Source: Methanolinea sp. UBA277
GTDB lineage: Archaea > Halobacteriota > Methanomicrobia > Methanomicrobiales > Methanospirillaceae
Direction of reading: 5' to 3'
Assembly: GCA_002499905.1 (NCBI GenBank)
Contig: DANP01000016.1
Coordinates: forward strand, 18,763 to 82,762
Length of the DNA stretch: 64,000 bases
Shown: positions 35,182 through 44,354 of the stretch, in pieces
How positions within the stretch are numbered: position 1 is the first letter of the stretch
How the letters are laid out: each line of letters begins with the position of its first letter
Position numbers and translations under genes: made by a program
Notes under the pieces: generated by a model
What the model saw: the letters and a program-made list of their open reading frames with translations, nothing else
What the model was told of the DNA's origin: nothing
The model's database searches: none

Positions 35182-36133
35182 CCCCGTACATCTCCTTCCT
35201 GAAGGCGGAACGGATGGTGTCGATGACCCAGTCGCCGAAGAAGTAGATGGAGACGATCCCTCCGCCGAGCGTGACCAGGTTCTTGAGGAGATGGTCGATG
35301 ACAGCGATGAGGGTCGCAACAGCAGGATCGACTCCGGCGGCGGTGAAGGTCAGGGCCACGGCAAGCTCGTAGGTGCCGACCCCGCCAGGTGTAAGCGGTA
35401 TTGCCTTGACCAGGTTCCCGATAACGATAGCGAGGACGATCACGGCGATGGGGATGGGCTGCTGGAACATCATGGCCACAAAGAGACAGACCACAATATC
35501 AAGTATCCAGATCACGATGGACTGCAGGGAAATAGAAGTCACCGAAGGCAGAGAGAGCGAGACTGCCCGGATCTGGTCGAGGAGGGAGAGGAGGATTCTG
35601 ACATACCGGTTCCCGGACACCAGTCTCCCTGAAAAGATCAGGAAGACGAAGAAGGCCGCACCGAGTGCAAGGGGGAGGAGAATGATGATATAGAACCAGT
35701 CCGGCACGTTGAAGACGAAGAGCAGGGAGACGGCACCGAGGAGGGCGACCATCACAATATCGAATACCCGCTCCACGACCAGGGAGGAGATGCCCTGGGA
35801 GATGCTGGACCCGTACTCGTGCCTGAGGATGAACACCCGCACGAGATCACCGAGCCGGGCGGGTACGATGAGATTGGCGGTCTGGCTCACGAAGATGCAG
35901 CCAGTGGAGAAGAGGAGCCCGCACGAAACCCCCACCCCTGAGAGGATGACCTTGTACCGGAGCCCGCGCAGCAGCCATGCAGCGATGCAGACCACGGTTG
36001 CGAGGAGGAGATATCCCCACACCACATGCTCAAGAGCGATGACCAGGTCATCCCTGACCCGGAGGAGCATGAAGGCGATGATCCCCAGCGCAATGAAGGT
36101 TGAGATGAAGATCGCGCTAATCTTCCGATACAT
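35162..36133 (-). CDS. LPG synthase-like flippase (UPF0104 / AglD-type membrane protein)
   Basis: A 323-residue membrane protein with about eight transmembrane segments. SQTANLIVPARLGDLVRVFILRHEYG, VVERVFDIVMVALLG and IPLTPGGVGTYELAVALTF are characteristic of the UPF0104/lysylphosphatidylglycerol-synthase TM family. Its partner upstream is a family-2 glycosyltransferase with which it overlaps by 17 bases; in haloarchaea the two domains are fused in AglD. That argues for making or flipping a dolichyl-phosphate sugar. Confidence 0.9.
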   Translation of the reverse strand: MYRKISAIFISTFIALGIIAFMLLRVRDDLVIALEHVVWGYLLLATVVCIAAWLLRGLRYKVILSGVGVSCGLLFSTGCIFVSQTANLIVPARLGDLVRVFILRHEYGSSISQGISSLVVERVFDIVMVALLGAVSLLFVFNVPDWFYIIILLPLALGAAFFVFLIFSGRLVSGNRYVRILLSLLDQIRAVSLSLPSVTSISLQSIVIWILDIVVCLFVAMMFQQPIPIAVIVLAIVIGNLVKAIPLTPGGVGTYELAVALTFTAAGVDPAVATLIAVIDHLLKNLVTLGGGIVSIYFFGDWVIDTIRSAFRKEMYGGDGAGD

Positions 36134-36833
36134 GCAGCTGCCACCAGAGCCCCAGGATCGCTCTTCCCATGTCCCAGATGTCGCTTCTCTTCACGGTCGT
36201 CTTTGCCCCCTGGTTCCAGACCACCGGAAACTCCATGATCCGGTACCCGGCCCGCCCGGCGCGGACCAGTACCTCGGTGTCCCAGAACCAGTGGGTGTCT
36301 TTTATCGACGGAATGAGAGCCAGGAGCCGTTCCCGGTTGAATCCCTTGAATCCGCACTGGTGATCGTGAAGCCTGCTCCGGAGGATGCTCCGCACAAGAA
36401 AGTTATATCCGCGGCTGGCGATTTCCCTGCCCCCGCTCCGGATGATCCTGCTCTCAGGGAGGAGCCGGGACCCGGTCGAGATATCATACCCGTCCTGGAT
36501 GGCAGAAATCAGTGTCCGGAGGTGCCTGAGGTCGGTGGCAAGGTCGACGTCGTAGTAGCAGACCACCGGTTCGTGTGCCTCCCGGAATGCCCGGTTCAGC
36601 GCCTTTCCCCGCCCGAGCCGTTTATCGGAGTGGAGAAGCCTCACCCGGGGATCTTTCCCGGAATATGCACGGACGAACTCTGCACTGCCGTCAGTGCTTC
36701 CATCTTCGGCAATGATGATCTCGAACCGTTCTCCGATCTCTTCGAGTACGGCGACTGAACGGGGGATGGCCGTCTCGAGCGCCTCCCGGTCATTGAAGAC
36801 AGGTATCACCACGCTCACCCCGATATCGTTCAC
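36117..36833 (-). CDS. Family 2 glycosyltransferase (dolichyl-phosphate sugar synthase-like)
   Basis: A 238-residue GT-A enzyme. VSVVIPVFNDREALE binds the nucleotide sugar, IIAEDGSTDGSAEF and YYDVDLATDLRHL hold the metal-binding acidic residues, and GCGFKGF-like QCGFKGFNRE plus WFWDTEVLVRA complete the dolichyl-phosphate glucose/mannose synthase pattern. It has no membrane domain of its own and overlaps the flippase-like gene, and overlaps the FAD oxidoreductase gene by ATGA. The product is probably a dolichyl-phosphate hexose for glycosylation. Confidence 0.9.
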   Translation of the reverse strand: MNDIGVSVVIPVFNDREALETAIPRSVAVLEEIGERFEIIIAEDGSTDGSAEFVRAYSGKDPRVRLLHSDKRLGRGKALNRAFREAHEPVVCYYDVDLATDLRHLRTLISAIQDGYDISTGSRLLPESRIIRSGGREIASRGYNFLVRSILRSRLHDHQCGFKGFNRERLLALIPSIKDTHWFWDTEVLVRAGRAGYRIMEFPVVWNQGAKTTVKRSDIWDMGRAILGLWWQLHVSED

Positions 36834-38080
36834 GGTTCTCCCCCGGTCCGCTCAAGCTCGCCGGCAGCTGCATACCCGGCGGCGATCGACCCCTCCATGC
36901 TCCGTTCCGGGTAGTTGGAGGGCGAGAACATCCCGGCCCAGTAGAAACCTTTGGACTGGTAGGCGGGAATCATCTTCCGGTATCCTGTTGTGAACACAGG
37001 CCCGGCGAGGGGTTCCACAGCCATCCGTTCCCAGTGGATAGATGATTCAGGGACTCCGAAGGTTCTGCAGAAGTGGTCCCGCATCACGGTATCTGCACGG
37101 ACAGGCAGATCTCCGGTGAAATAGGAGGCGAGGTAGACGATATGCTCACCATAGCGTTCGGCGGGCACGAAGTTGGTATGCGTGACGACCGCTCCATAGG
37201 GGCCGGGGTTCTTCATGTTCAGCCAGTAGATGCCGTCTGTGACCTGCTCATCGAGCCCCAGGGCGAGGCAGGCAGCTCCCTGGTAGGGGAGCGGGGAAAG
37301 GTCCGGTCCGCCAGCATGGCTGAGTGCCTGGGGTGGGATGGTGGAGATGATGGCGTCATAGCGCTGTCCGTTCACCCGCCATTCACCGCTTTCCCGCGTA
37401 ATCCGGGTTACCGGGTCATGGAGCCGTATGGTGCAGTCCCTTCCAACTGCATCAGAGAGAGCATCCACGAGCACCTGGAACCCCCCCCTGAGATACCCCA
37501 GCCGTTCTCCCGAGAGGCCCCGGTTGGAGCGGATGGCAATCCTCCCGATCAGCCAGGCTGCCGAGATGTGGTTCCGGCGCTCACCGAATTTGCTCCGCAT
37601 GAGGGGTTCAAAGAATGATTCATAGGTCCTCATTCCAAGTTCCCGGATGATGAATTCCTCAGCGGTGACGGTGTCGAGGGTTTCAGGGTCCATTCGTTTT
37701 GACCTGATGGTGAGGAGGGCGAGCTTTGCCTTGTCCTTGAGGGAGAGGAGCGGGTAGCGGAGGATCTCTGCCGGGGTATTGAGGGGATAGAGCATCCCGT
37801 CTGCAAAGTATCCCGTGGTTCCCTCGAGCCATTCAAGCCGGTCGGCTATCCCGAGCCCGGAGAGGAGGGAGAACAGCTGCCGGTCTTCCGAGAAGCAGTG
37901 GTGGTAGTACTGTTCAATCCAGTAATCATGTATCCGGTGAGAAGAGAGACAGCCGCCGAGGTGTTCTTTTTTTTCGTAGATCTCAACCTCGTGCCGGGAT
38001 TTGAGCCGCAGAGCTGCTGCCAGACCGGCAAGTCCGCCCCCAACGATGCATACCTTCATCAGAGAATTCTCGGTACTCAT
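36830..38080 (-). CDS. FAD-dependent oxidoreductase of the protoporphyrinogen oxidase/amine oxidase superfamily
   Basis: Begins with the FAD motif CIVGGGLAGLAAALRLKSRHEVEIYEK and has the conserved YYHHCFSEDRQLFSLL and GGFQVLVDALSDAVGR segments; the C-terminal KGFYWAGMFSPSNYPERSMEGSIAAGY closes the FAD site. Such proteins in glycan operons resemble phytoene desaturase-like or sugar-modifying oxidases; the substrate is unknown. 416 aa from ATG 38080; ATG 38059 (MKVCIVGGG) is an equally good start. First gene of the four-gene envelope operon. Confidence 0.88.
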   Translation of the reverse strand: MSTENSLMKVCIVGGGLAGLAAALRLKSRHEVEIYEKKEHLGGCLSSHRIHDYWIEQYYHHCFSEDRQLFSLLSGLGIADRLEWLEGTTGYFADGMLYPLNTPAEILRYPLLSLKDKAKLALLTIRSKRMDPETLDTVTAEEFIIRELGMRTYESFFEPLMRSKFGERRNHISAAWLIGRIAIRSNRGLSGERLGYLRGGFQVLVDALSDAVGRDCTIRLHDPVTRITRESGEWRVNGQRYDAIISTIPPQALSHAGGPDLSPLPYQGAACLALGLDEQVTDGIYWLNMKNPGPYGAVVTHTNFVPAERYGEHIVYLASYFTGDLPVRADTVMRDHFCRTFGVPESSIHWERMAVEPLAGPVFTTGYRKMIPAYQSKGFYWAGMFSPSNYPERSMEGSIAAGYAAAGELERTGGEP

Positions 38081-38198
38081 TTGAAAAGAGGGATAAAAAA
38101 GCCTCCGGAAAAAACCTGTACGGCGATTATAAGGCCTTTCTGGTCATTGACGCCATAAGAAAGTTTTTGAACTTCCGGAAGCAACGTATTATCTGAAT

Positions 38199-38208
38199 AC
38201 TTTAAATA
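38199..38208 (+). promoter_or_regulatory. Probable CetZ-operon promoter
   Basis: ACTTTAAATA is a TATA-like box about 40 bases before the cetZ-like ATG, in the gap between divergent genes. Confidence 0.45.
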
Positions 38209-38246
38209 GTCGCAGGAAAATTGCTGCTGGTTGGTGTTTTGTCTCC

Positions 38247-39425
38247 ATGAGGATATTTTTCATCGGGTTTGGTCAGGCGGGAGGAAAAATTGTCGATATG
38301 TTCATTGAACAGGACAAGAAGCTCGCCAGAGGCAGTTTCCGGGGTATTGCGGTCAATACTGCCAGAACAGACCTGATGGGACTCAAACATATCGATCTCA
38401 GGGACCGGATCCTCATCGGCCAGACTGTAGTGAAGGGACACGGCGTGGGTACGGATAATGCCGCCGGGGCAAAGATCACCATGGACGAGGCCGACACCGT
38501 CATCAGTGCCATCGACCGCCGGGGTACCCATGATGTTGACGCCTTCATGATTGTTACCGGCCTGGGTGGAGGAACAGGATCGGGGGGCACCCCGGTACTG
38601 GTCCGCCAGCTCAAGAAGGTTTACCATGAACCGGTCTATGTCCTGGGAATTCTCCCCGCACCCGAAGAAGGCAGACTCTATTCCCTGAACGCTGCCCGGA
38701 GCCTTGCCACCCTGATCAAGGAAGCCGATAACACCTTCATTTTCGACAACAGTGCCTGGAAAAACGAGGGTGAGAGCATCAAGAGTGCATTCTCGCGCCT
38801 GAACGATGAGATCGTCCGCAGGTTCGGGGTCCTCTTCCGGGCAGGAGAGGTCGGAAAAGCGGGTGTCGGCGAAATGGTAGTCGATTCGAGTGAGATCATC
38901 AATACACTCCGGGGCGGGGGAATCAGCACCGTGGGATATGCCATTGCTTCGGTTGCCGGCACCAGGTCCCGGAAATCGGTCTCCGGCATTCTCGACGGCA
39001 TAAAGGGATCGATCAGGAAACGGGAAGCGGCAGAGGAAGTCCTCCTCGGTGAGGACCGGACGGCGAAGATCATATCCCTGACCCGGAGAGCGATGCTCGG
39101 AAGGCTCACCCTCCCCTGCGATTTTTCGACCGCGGAACGGGCACTTGTTCTCGTGGCAGGTCCACCCGATGAGCTTGACCGGAAGGGAATCGAGAAGGCC
39201 AAGAGCTGGGTCGAGGAAAACATCGCCGGTGTGGAAGTGAGGGGCGGAGACTACCCTGTTACCAGCAGCTATGTTGCCACCGTCGTCCTTCTCTCTACCA
39301 TCGGGAGCGCTCCCCGTATCCGGGAGCTCCTCTCGGTTGCCAGGGAGACAAAAGAAGAGGTAGAACGGTCAAAGGACAGAAAGCCACTCAGCATTGATGA
39401 GGACATCGAACCATTATTCGAGTGA
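38247..39425 (+). CDS. CetZ-like tubulin/FtsZ superfamily GTPase
   Basis: A 392-residue tubulin-superfamily protein. IFFIGFGQAGGKIVD is the first loop and GLGGGTGSGGTP at 105-116 is the GTP tubulin signature. The overall form fits the archaeal CetZ group, which shapes cells in haloarchaea, more than the divisome FtsZ1/FtsZ2. The region around EGRLYSLNAARSLA gives the expected T5 to helix H7 area. A secreted membrane protein follows six bases later and is probably its functional partner. Acts at the membrane; whether in shape, motility or surface organisation is unknown. Confidence 0.87.
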   Translation: MRIFFIGFGQAGGKIVDMFIEQDKKLARGSFRGIAVNTARTDLMGLKHIDLRDRILIGQTVVKGHGVGTDNAAGAKITMDEADTVISAIDRRGTHDVDAFMIVTGLGGGTGSGGTPVLVRQLKKVYHEPVYVLGILPAPEEGRLYSLNAARSLATLIKEADNTFIFDNSAWKNEGESIKSAFSRLNDEIVRRFGVLFRAGEVGKAGVGEMVVDSSEIINTLRGGGISTVGYAIASVAGTRSRKSVSGILDGIKGSIRKREAAEEVLLGEDRTAKIISLTRRAMLGRLTLPCDFSTAERALVLVAGPPDELDRKGIEKAKSWVEENIAGVEVRGGDYPVTSSYVATVVLLSTIGSAPRIRELLSVARETKEEVERSKDRKPLSIDEDIEPLFE

Positions 39426-39431
39426 GAAAAA

Positions 39432-40565
39432 ATGAGCAGGTCATTACAGTTCACGGGAATCCTTTGTGGGATCATCTGTCTGGTGTGCATCACATCAGCA
39501 ATCTCGGTCGGGAACATCGCCATCAGCCCGAGTGGGGACCTTGTATCGGGTGTTACCCGGGCGTCAGCATCGTTCATTATCAATTTCCCGTCATCGGGAG
39601 GATATACGTTTGATAACGACCATACTCTCCAGATGGACACCGAGCTTGATGATGCCATCTGGACGTATTCGATCCTGCTTGACGGGATAGAAAACCCGTC
39701 CAAGAGCGAGGCAGGACCGAATATCAGGCTTTCGGGGTGGGAGCTCTCTTACCCGTCAAACCGGGAGATCTCCCTCAAGGTGAAGGTGCAAGGAACGGCC
39801 CCGGTTGTTGACGTGTCCAAAGAGCAGATCCTGGTCAGTGTCCGTGAACTCGACAACCGGAACGCCGTTGTTACCGGGAGCCAGGTCACCAAGACCAAGA
39901 TGGTCCTGAACCCTGAAACCATCGGCGACTCTGCCGCAGCCGAATCGGCTACCCTCACTGCATTACGGCCCAGGATCGACCAGCTTGCGGCCGGCGGTAT
40001 CGACACCTCTTCTGCGGAGACCAAGTACGGACAGGCGGGGACCCTCCTCAAGAGTGCGGAAACGAACAGTGATTTTGCCAGGGCACAGTTTGACCTCACC
40101 CAGGCGGTTTCCCTCATCGACAAGCTCGAATCAGAGGTCGTGATTCTGGAGGCACAGAAGGCGATTGCCGATGCCGAGTCATCGATCGGGGAGACTGAGG
40201 ACCTGATTACCTACTTCAGGGTGAACAAGAGCATGAGTTCCGATTCCCGCCTCATGCCCATCCTCTCCAAGTGGGAGATCGCCGCCGAGAGGCTGACGAC
40301 AGCCCGTGATCTGTACAGCGAGGGCGAGTACGAGGATGCAGCCAGAAAGGCAGGAGAGGCAGCAGCCAAGGGTGACGAAGTCCTCGCCGATGCACAGGCC
40401 CTGAAGGAGGACGTTGATGCAAACCCGCTCGCCGCCCTTGGCGGAATCGGTGGAGCAATCTCAGGGAGTATCGTAACCATTCTCATCATCGTGGTGGTTG
40501 TCGTCCTGGTGGTCATCGGCATTATCCTCTTCAGGCGGCGACGTCGCTGGGACGAGCTCGGATAA
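39432..40565 (+). CDS. Exported protein with coiled-coil region and C-terminal membrane anchor
   Basis: 377 aa: signal peptide (ILCGIICLVCITSAIS), a beta-rich domain to about 170, a helical/coiled-coil region (about 175-345, rich in Ala, Glu, Lys with alternating heptads such as DLTQAVSLIDKLESEVVILEAQKAIADAE), a transmembrane helix (IVTILIIVVVVVLVVIGIILF) and a basic RRRRRW tail in the cytoplasm. It belongs to no characterised family I recognise. Tight linkage to the CetZ-like gene suggests it connects the tubulin filament system with the cell surface. Confidence 0.82.
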   Translation: MSRSLQFTGILCGIICLVCITSAISVGNIAISPSGDLVSGVTRASASFIINFPSSGGYTFDNDHTLQMDTELDDAIWTYSILLDGIENPSKSEAGPNIRLSGWELSYPSNREISLKVKVQGTAPVVDVSKEQILVSVRELDNRNAVVTGSQVTKTKMVLNPETIGDSAAAESATLTALRPRIDQLAAGGIDTSSAETKYGQAGTLLKSAETNSDFARAQFDLTQAVSLIDKLESEVVILEAQKAIADAESSIGETEDLITYFRVNKSMSSDSRLMPILSKWEIAAERLTTARDLYSEGEYEDAARKAGEAAAKGDEVLADAQALKEDVDANPLAALGGIGGAISGSIVTILIIVVVVVLVVIGIILFRRRRRWDELG

Positions 40566-40927
40566 CCTCTCTTTTTTCTCCCGGGAATTTCCGGATCCCA
40601 TTGAGTTATTATCTGATAGTTCCGTGCGGTCATTCCGGTTCACGGAGCTGGTGGTGCCCCTGTGAGCTCACCCGGTAAACTGCCTGCTGCTAATCCCGTC
40701 GAGATAACCGCCGATCCGGGGACACAGGGAACCGACTACTTGAAGTCTGTCCCCTTTCCGTGTCCCTCACTGACACTCCGGTTCCGATCCGAAACAGAGG
40801 AGGGTCGCGATCATTGAGTTCCCCCCCCCAGGCAGTACTCACGGTGTTTCTGCCAGCCCTACCAGGGTTCGTTCTTCTGGCAAGGCTTCAGCGGCCTGAC
40901 CCGGGGTTCAGGTACCGGAAAAAAAGA
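40566..40927. other. Intergenic region, nothing recognised
   Basis: About 360 bases between the coiled-coil membrane protein and the end of the convergent Agl23 gene. A T-run after the stop (CTCTCTTTTTTC) may terminate the CetZ operon. No gene or repeat is visible in the rest. Confidence 0.45.
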
Positions 40928-42553
40928 TTATGACTGCGGGATTCCGGCCTTCTCATAAAGTCCCGGTTTTGTGAACACATCGATATTGATGCTCCCCATC
41001 TTTCCGTCCCGTTTGAAATAGTATTCAGGAATCCGGTCCTCGTTGTCATAGATCGAGAACCAATAGCTGAGCTTGTAGGTTGTTTTGGTGAATCCTTCGA
41101 GAGACGGATAGCTGTCGAGGTCATGGGTGATCACCATGTCGGGATCGATCTCATAGATTGCCGGCTCGTCGATGATCCTGCCGTAGAACCGCATCTTCTC
41201 CCACTTCTCCCCCCGCATGTACCAGGGGAGCGGCCAGTAGTTCTCAGACGCAATGACCACCGTTTCAGAGGCATCGATCAGTGCAAGGACCGTCCGCATA
41301 TCTTCGGAGTTCTGCACCTGCACGATCGGCTCGTTCACGTCGGCCGGGACAAAACAGATATGCCAGGTCATGAGGATCAGGAAGAGACACGATACCACCG
41401 CGATCAGGGTTTTCTTCGGCGTCATGAGGTAGACGGCGACAAAGATCATCGGGAGGAGCTGGTGAATGATCAGCCAGGGGACCTTCTCACCGATGTAGGC
41501 GTAGGCTGCAATCGAGGACAGCATCCAGAAGATGCAGAAGAGGGAGAACAGCTCTTTTTTATCCCAGGCTGCAGGCTGAACCGGGAGAGCGGGCAGGACT
41601 TCCGGTGATGGTCCCACCAGGGTCTCCTGACCAGCCTTCCCACCTCCCCTGAACCGTGAGATGACGGAGGTGAGGGGGTTGTGCCTGACGGCAAACTGGG
41701 CGGTGCCGAAGACGGCCAGGAGGAAGATCGGCACCTCATAGAGCAGGAAGAGGAGGATGTAGAAGAACCAGGGGCCGCAGATACGGCACATCCCGTGCAT
41801 GGCTGCCCAGTGTTCATACGCCCGTATCCAACCCGTCTGGACAATCTCGGGGTGGATTCCGAACGACGAGTAGAACACGACCATGATCCCCACGGCAACG
41901 ATCATACCGGCTACCAAGTCCCGGAGCCAGGAATCCGGCAGCCGGATCTTCTTCCTGAGGATCAGGAAGAGAGCGAACACAGCGAGTATGATGAGGAAGA
42001 TAGGCATGTCCTCTTTCAGTGACATCCCGCAACCGATGGCCAGCCCGGCCAGCAGGGCATACCGCAGCCTGCCCCGTTCAAGGTAGGCGAGGATGGCGGC
42101 GAGGATCAGGACGGTGAAGAAGAGCTGGAAAATGTCATGGCGGAGGAAACGCGAAAAGTAGACGAGGCTTGGTGAAACGGCGACAAAGAGGGAGGCGACC
42201 AGGGTCTGGCGCTGGTCGAGGTAGCCGAGGGTGTGGATCCAGTAGATCACCGGGATGATTGCCGCCCCGAAGAGGGCCGGGAGGATCCGGGCGACGAGGT
42301 CCAAGTCGCCGAAGAGTGTGAACATCCCGGCGGTGACATAGTAGAGGAACGGTCCATGGTACATCGGGTCATAGGCATAGGACCCGTCCGTCATCAGTTT
42401 GTAGGCGAACCAGGCATGGACCGCTTCATCATGGTGGAAGAGCTTGAGGTCCAGGACAAACAGGCGGAGAAACAGAGCCAGCAGGAATATTGCTAAAAAG
42501 AGGTTTCTGAAGGAGAACCAGGCCCGGATCCGGGACTGAAATCCGGCGGTCAA
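40928..42553 (-). CDS. Flippase activity-associated protein Agl23 (TIGR03663 family)
   Basis: A 541-residue GT-C-type membrane protein: about eleven hydrophobic segments, the first loop LFHHDEAVHAWFAYKL with the acidic site, YDPMYHGPFLYYV, and SRFLRHDIFQLFF are typical of the TIGR03663/Agl23 group that accompanies N-glycosylation genes. A short C-terminal soluble domain (from about 410) follows. It starts 10 bases after rps10, an unusual position, so it may be transcribed with the ribosomal genes. Probably adds or helps move a lipid-linked sugar. Confidence 0.9.
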   Translation of the reverse strand: MTAGFQSRIRAWFSFRNLFLAIFLLALFLRLFVLDLKLFHHDEAVHAWFAYKLMTDGSYAYDPMYHGPFLYYVTAGMFTLFGDLDLVARILPALFGAAIIPVIYWIHTLGYLDQRQTLVASLFVAVSPSLVYFSRFLRHDIFQLFFTVLILAAILAYLERGRLRYALLAGLAIGCGMSLKEDMPIFLIILAVFALFLILRKKIRLPDSWLRDLVAGMIVAVGIMVVFYSSFGIHPEIVQTGWIRAYEHWAAMHGMCRICGPWFFYILLFLLYEVPIFLLAVFGTAQFAVRHNPLTSVISRFRGGGKAGQETLVGPSPEVLPALPVQPAAWDKKELFSLFCIFWMLSSIAAYAYIGEKVPWLIIHQLLPMIFVAVYLMTPKKTLIAVVSCLFLILMTWHICFVPADVNEPIVQVQNSEDMRTVLALIDASETVVIASENYWPLPWYMRGEKWEKMRFYGRIIDEPAIYEIDPDMVITHDLDSYPSLEGFTKTTYKLSYWFSIYDNEDRIPEYYFKRDGKMGSINIDVFTKPGLYEKAGIPQS

Positions 42554-42562
42554 TCCGCACCC

Positions 42563-42880
42563 TCAGCTCTCGAGGACGATCTCGATGCCGATATCTTTGG
42601 GGACCTGGGTGCGCATCAGCTGGCGGAGCGCCCGCTCATCTGCGTCGATGTCAATCAGCCGCTTGTGCACCCGCATCTGCCAGCGGTCCCATGTTGCGGT
42701 ACCTTCCCCGTCCGGGCTCTTCCGGATGGGCACGACTAGACGTTTCGTAGGGAGTGGGATAGGACCTGCGAGGTTTACTCCGGTCCTCTCTGCAATTTCC
42801 CTGATCCGGTCGCAGACCATCTCAACTTTCTTGAAATCGGTCCCTGTCAGGCGTATCCTGGCCTTCTGCATGATATTCAC
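42563..42880 (-). CDS. rps10: Ribosomal protein S10
   Basis: A 105-residue protein with the canonical KARIRLTGTDFKKVEMVCD start, the GPIPLPTKRLVVPIRKSP loop and RLIDIDADERALRQLM. It follows EF-1A by about 20 bases, the usual archaeal order. Confidence 0.96.
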   Translation of the reverse strand: MNIMQKARIRLTGTDFKKVEMVCDRIREIAERTGVNLAGPIPLPTKRLVVPIRKSPDGEGTATWDRWQMRVHKRLIDIDADERALRQLMRTQVPKDIGIEIVLES

Positions 42881-42901
42881 CGTAAAAATATAGGATCGGA
42901 G

Positions 42902-44179
42902 TTATCTCATCTGCTTGGGCTGGATGGCGATGCACATCCCGGCGGCAATGGTGCTTCCCATATCACGGATGGCGAACCTTCCGAGCTGGGGGAGCTCCTT
43001 TACGTTCTCGATGACCATCGGCTTGGTGGGTTTGACCTGCACAATGGCTGCATCACCGGTCTTGATGAACGTCGGGTTCTCCTCCTTGGTCTGGCCGGTC
43101 CTCGGGTCGAGCTTCTTCTTCAGCTCGATGAACGTGCATGCTGTCTGGGTGGTATGGCAGTGGAACACGGGGGTGTAGCCGATGGTGATGGCACTCGGGT
43201 GCTGGAGCACGACGATCTGTGCCGTAAACTCATCGGCAACGGTCGGCGGTGCATCTGCCGGTCCGCAGACGTCCCCACGGCGGATGTCTCCCTTGCCAAG
43301 ACCACGGACGTTGAACCCCACGTTGTCCCCGGGTACTGCCTGGGGGATCTCTTCGTGGTGCATCTCAATGGACTTGACCTCACCCTCCTTGTTGGCCGGC
43401 ATGAACGAGACCTTCATGCCTTTCTTCATGATGCCGGTCTCGACCCTGCCCACCGGGACGGTCCCGATACCGCTGATGGAATACACATCCTGGATAGGCA
43501 GACGGAGTGGCTTGTCCAAAGGTTTTTCGGGCTCCTTGAGCGTGTCGAGGGCATCGAGGAGTGTAGGGCCGGTGTACCAGGGGGTATCCGGACTCTTCTT
43601 GGCGACGTTCACGCCCTGGAGTGCACTGGTGGGGATGAAGAGGGTCTCTGCAGGCTTGTACCCGACCATCTGCAGGAGAGCCGAGAGGTCTTTCTTGACT
43701 TCCTCAAAGCGCTTCTGGTCGTACTTGACTGCATCCATCTTGTTGATGGCAATGATGAGCTGGGTGATTCCAAGCGTCCTTGACAGGAACACGTGCTCCT
43801 TGGTCTGCTCCATCACACCATCCGGTGCAGCAACCACCAGGATTGCAGCGTCAGCCTGGGATGCACCGGTGATCATGTTCTTGACAAAGTCCCGGTGTCC
43901 CGGGCAGTCCACGACAGTAAAGTAGAACTTGGGTGTGTCGAACCTCTTGTGAGCGATATCGATGGTGATACCTCTCTCACGCTCTTCCTTGAGGTTATCC
44001 ATGACCCAGGCGAACTCGAATGTTGCCTTGCCCTTGCTCTCTGCCTCTTTACGGTATCCCTCAATGATATGAGGAGGTACGGCTCCGGTCTCGAACATGA
44101 GCCGTCCTACCATCGTTGACTTCCCATGGTCGATGTGTCCGATAACCGCCAGGTTAAGGTGGGGCTTCTCAGCTGCCAT
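42902..44179 (-). CDS. tuf: Translation elongation factor EF-1 alpha
   Basis: GTPase delivering aminoacyl-tRNA to the ribosome. G motifs are GHIDHGKST, DCPGHRDF and NKMD; the RGITIDIAHKRF switch and the C-terminal GRFAIRDMGSTIAAGMCI match archaeal EF-1A. 425 aa. A strong GGAGG lies a few bases before the ATG, and TTAATAAGG near 44252-44262 (minus strand) is a plausible TATA box. Confidence 0.97.
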   Translation of the reverse strand: MAAEKPHLNLAVIGHIDHGKSTMVGRLMFETGAVPPHIIEGYRKEAESKGKATFEFAWVMDNLKEERERGITIDIAHKRFDTPKFYFTVVDCPGHRDFVKNMITGASQADAAILVVAAPDGVMEQTKEHVFLSRTLGITQLIIAINKMDAVKYDQKRFEEVKKDLSALLQMVGYKPAETLFIPTSALQGVNVAKKSPDTPWYTGPTLLDALDTLKEPEKPLDKPLRLPIQDVYSISGIGTVPVGRVETGIMKKGMKVSFMPANKEGEVKSIEMHHEEIPQAVPGDNVGFNVRGLGKGDIRRGDVCGPADAPPTVADEFTAQIVVLQHPSAITIGYTPVFHCHTTQTACTFIELKKKLDPRTGQTKEENPTFIKTGDAAIVQVKPTKPMVIENVKELPQLGRFAIRDMGSTIAAGMCIAIQPKQMR

Positions 44180-44354
44180 AACATTCCTCCGATAAAGACA
44201 AACTGCAGAAGTACAGCCTGTTTACGCGAGTATTATGAATTGGATACGGATCCTTATTAATCATTTCGATGAGCGAAATTTGGGTATTTTTCCCGAAATA
44301 ACGGGAAAAACCGGTATTATCATATCAAATGGACACGATAACACCTCCCCACTC

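Noticed and set aside
33919..35202. Long plus-strand frame (427 codons) opposite the DUF2298 gene
   Set aside because: Very acidic, repetitive Glu/Asp/Gly composition is what the reverse complement of a membrane protein gives; the minus-strand frame carries the conserved family.
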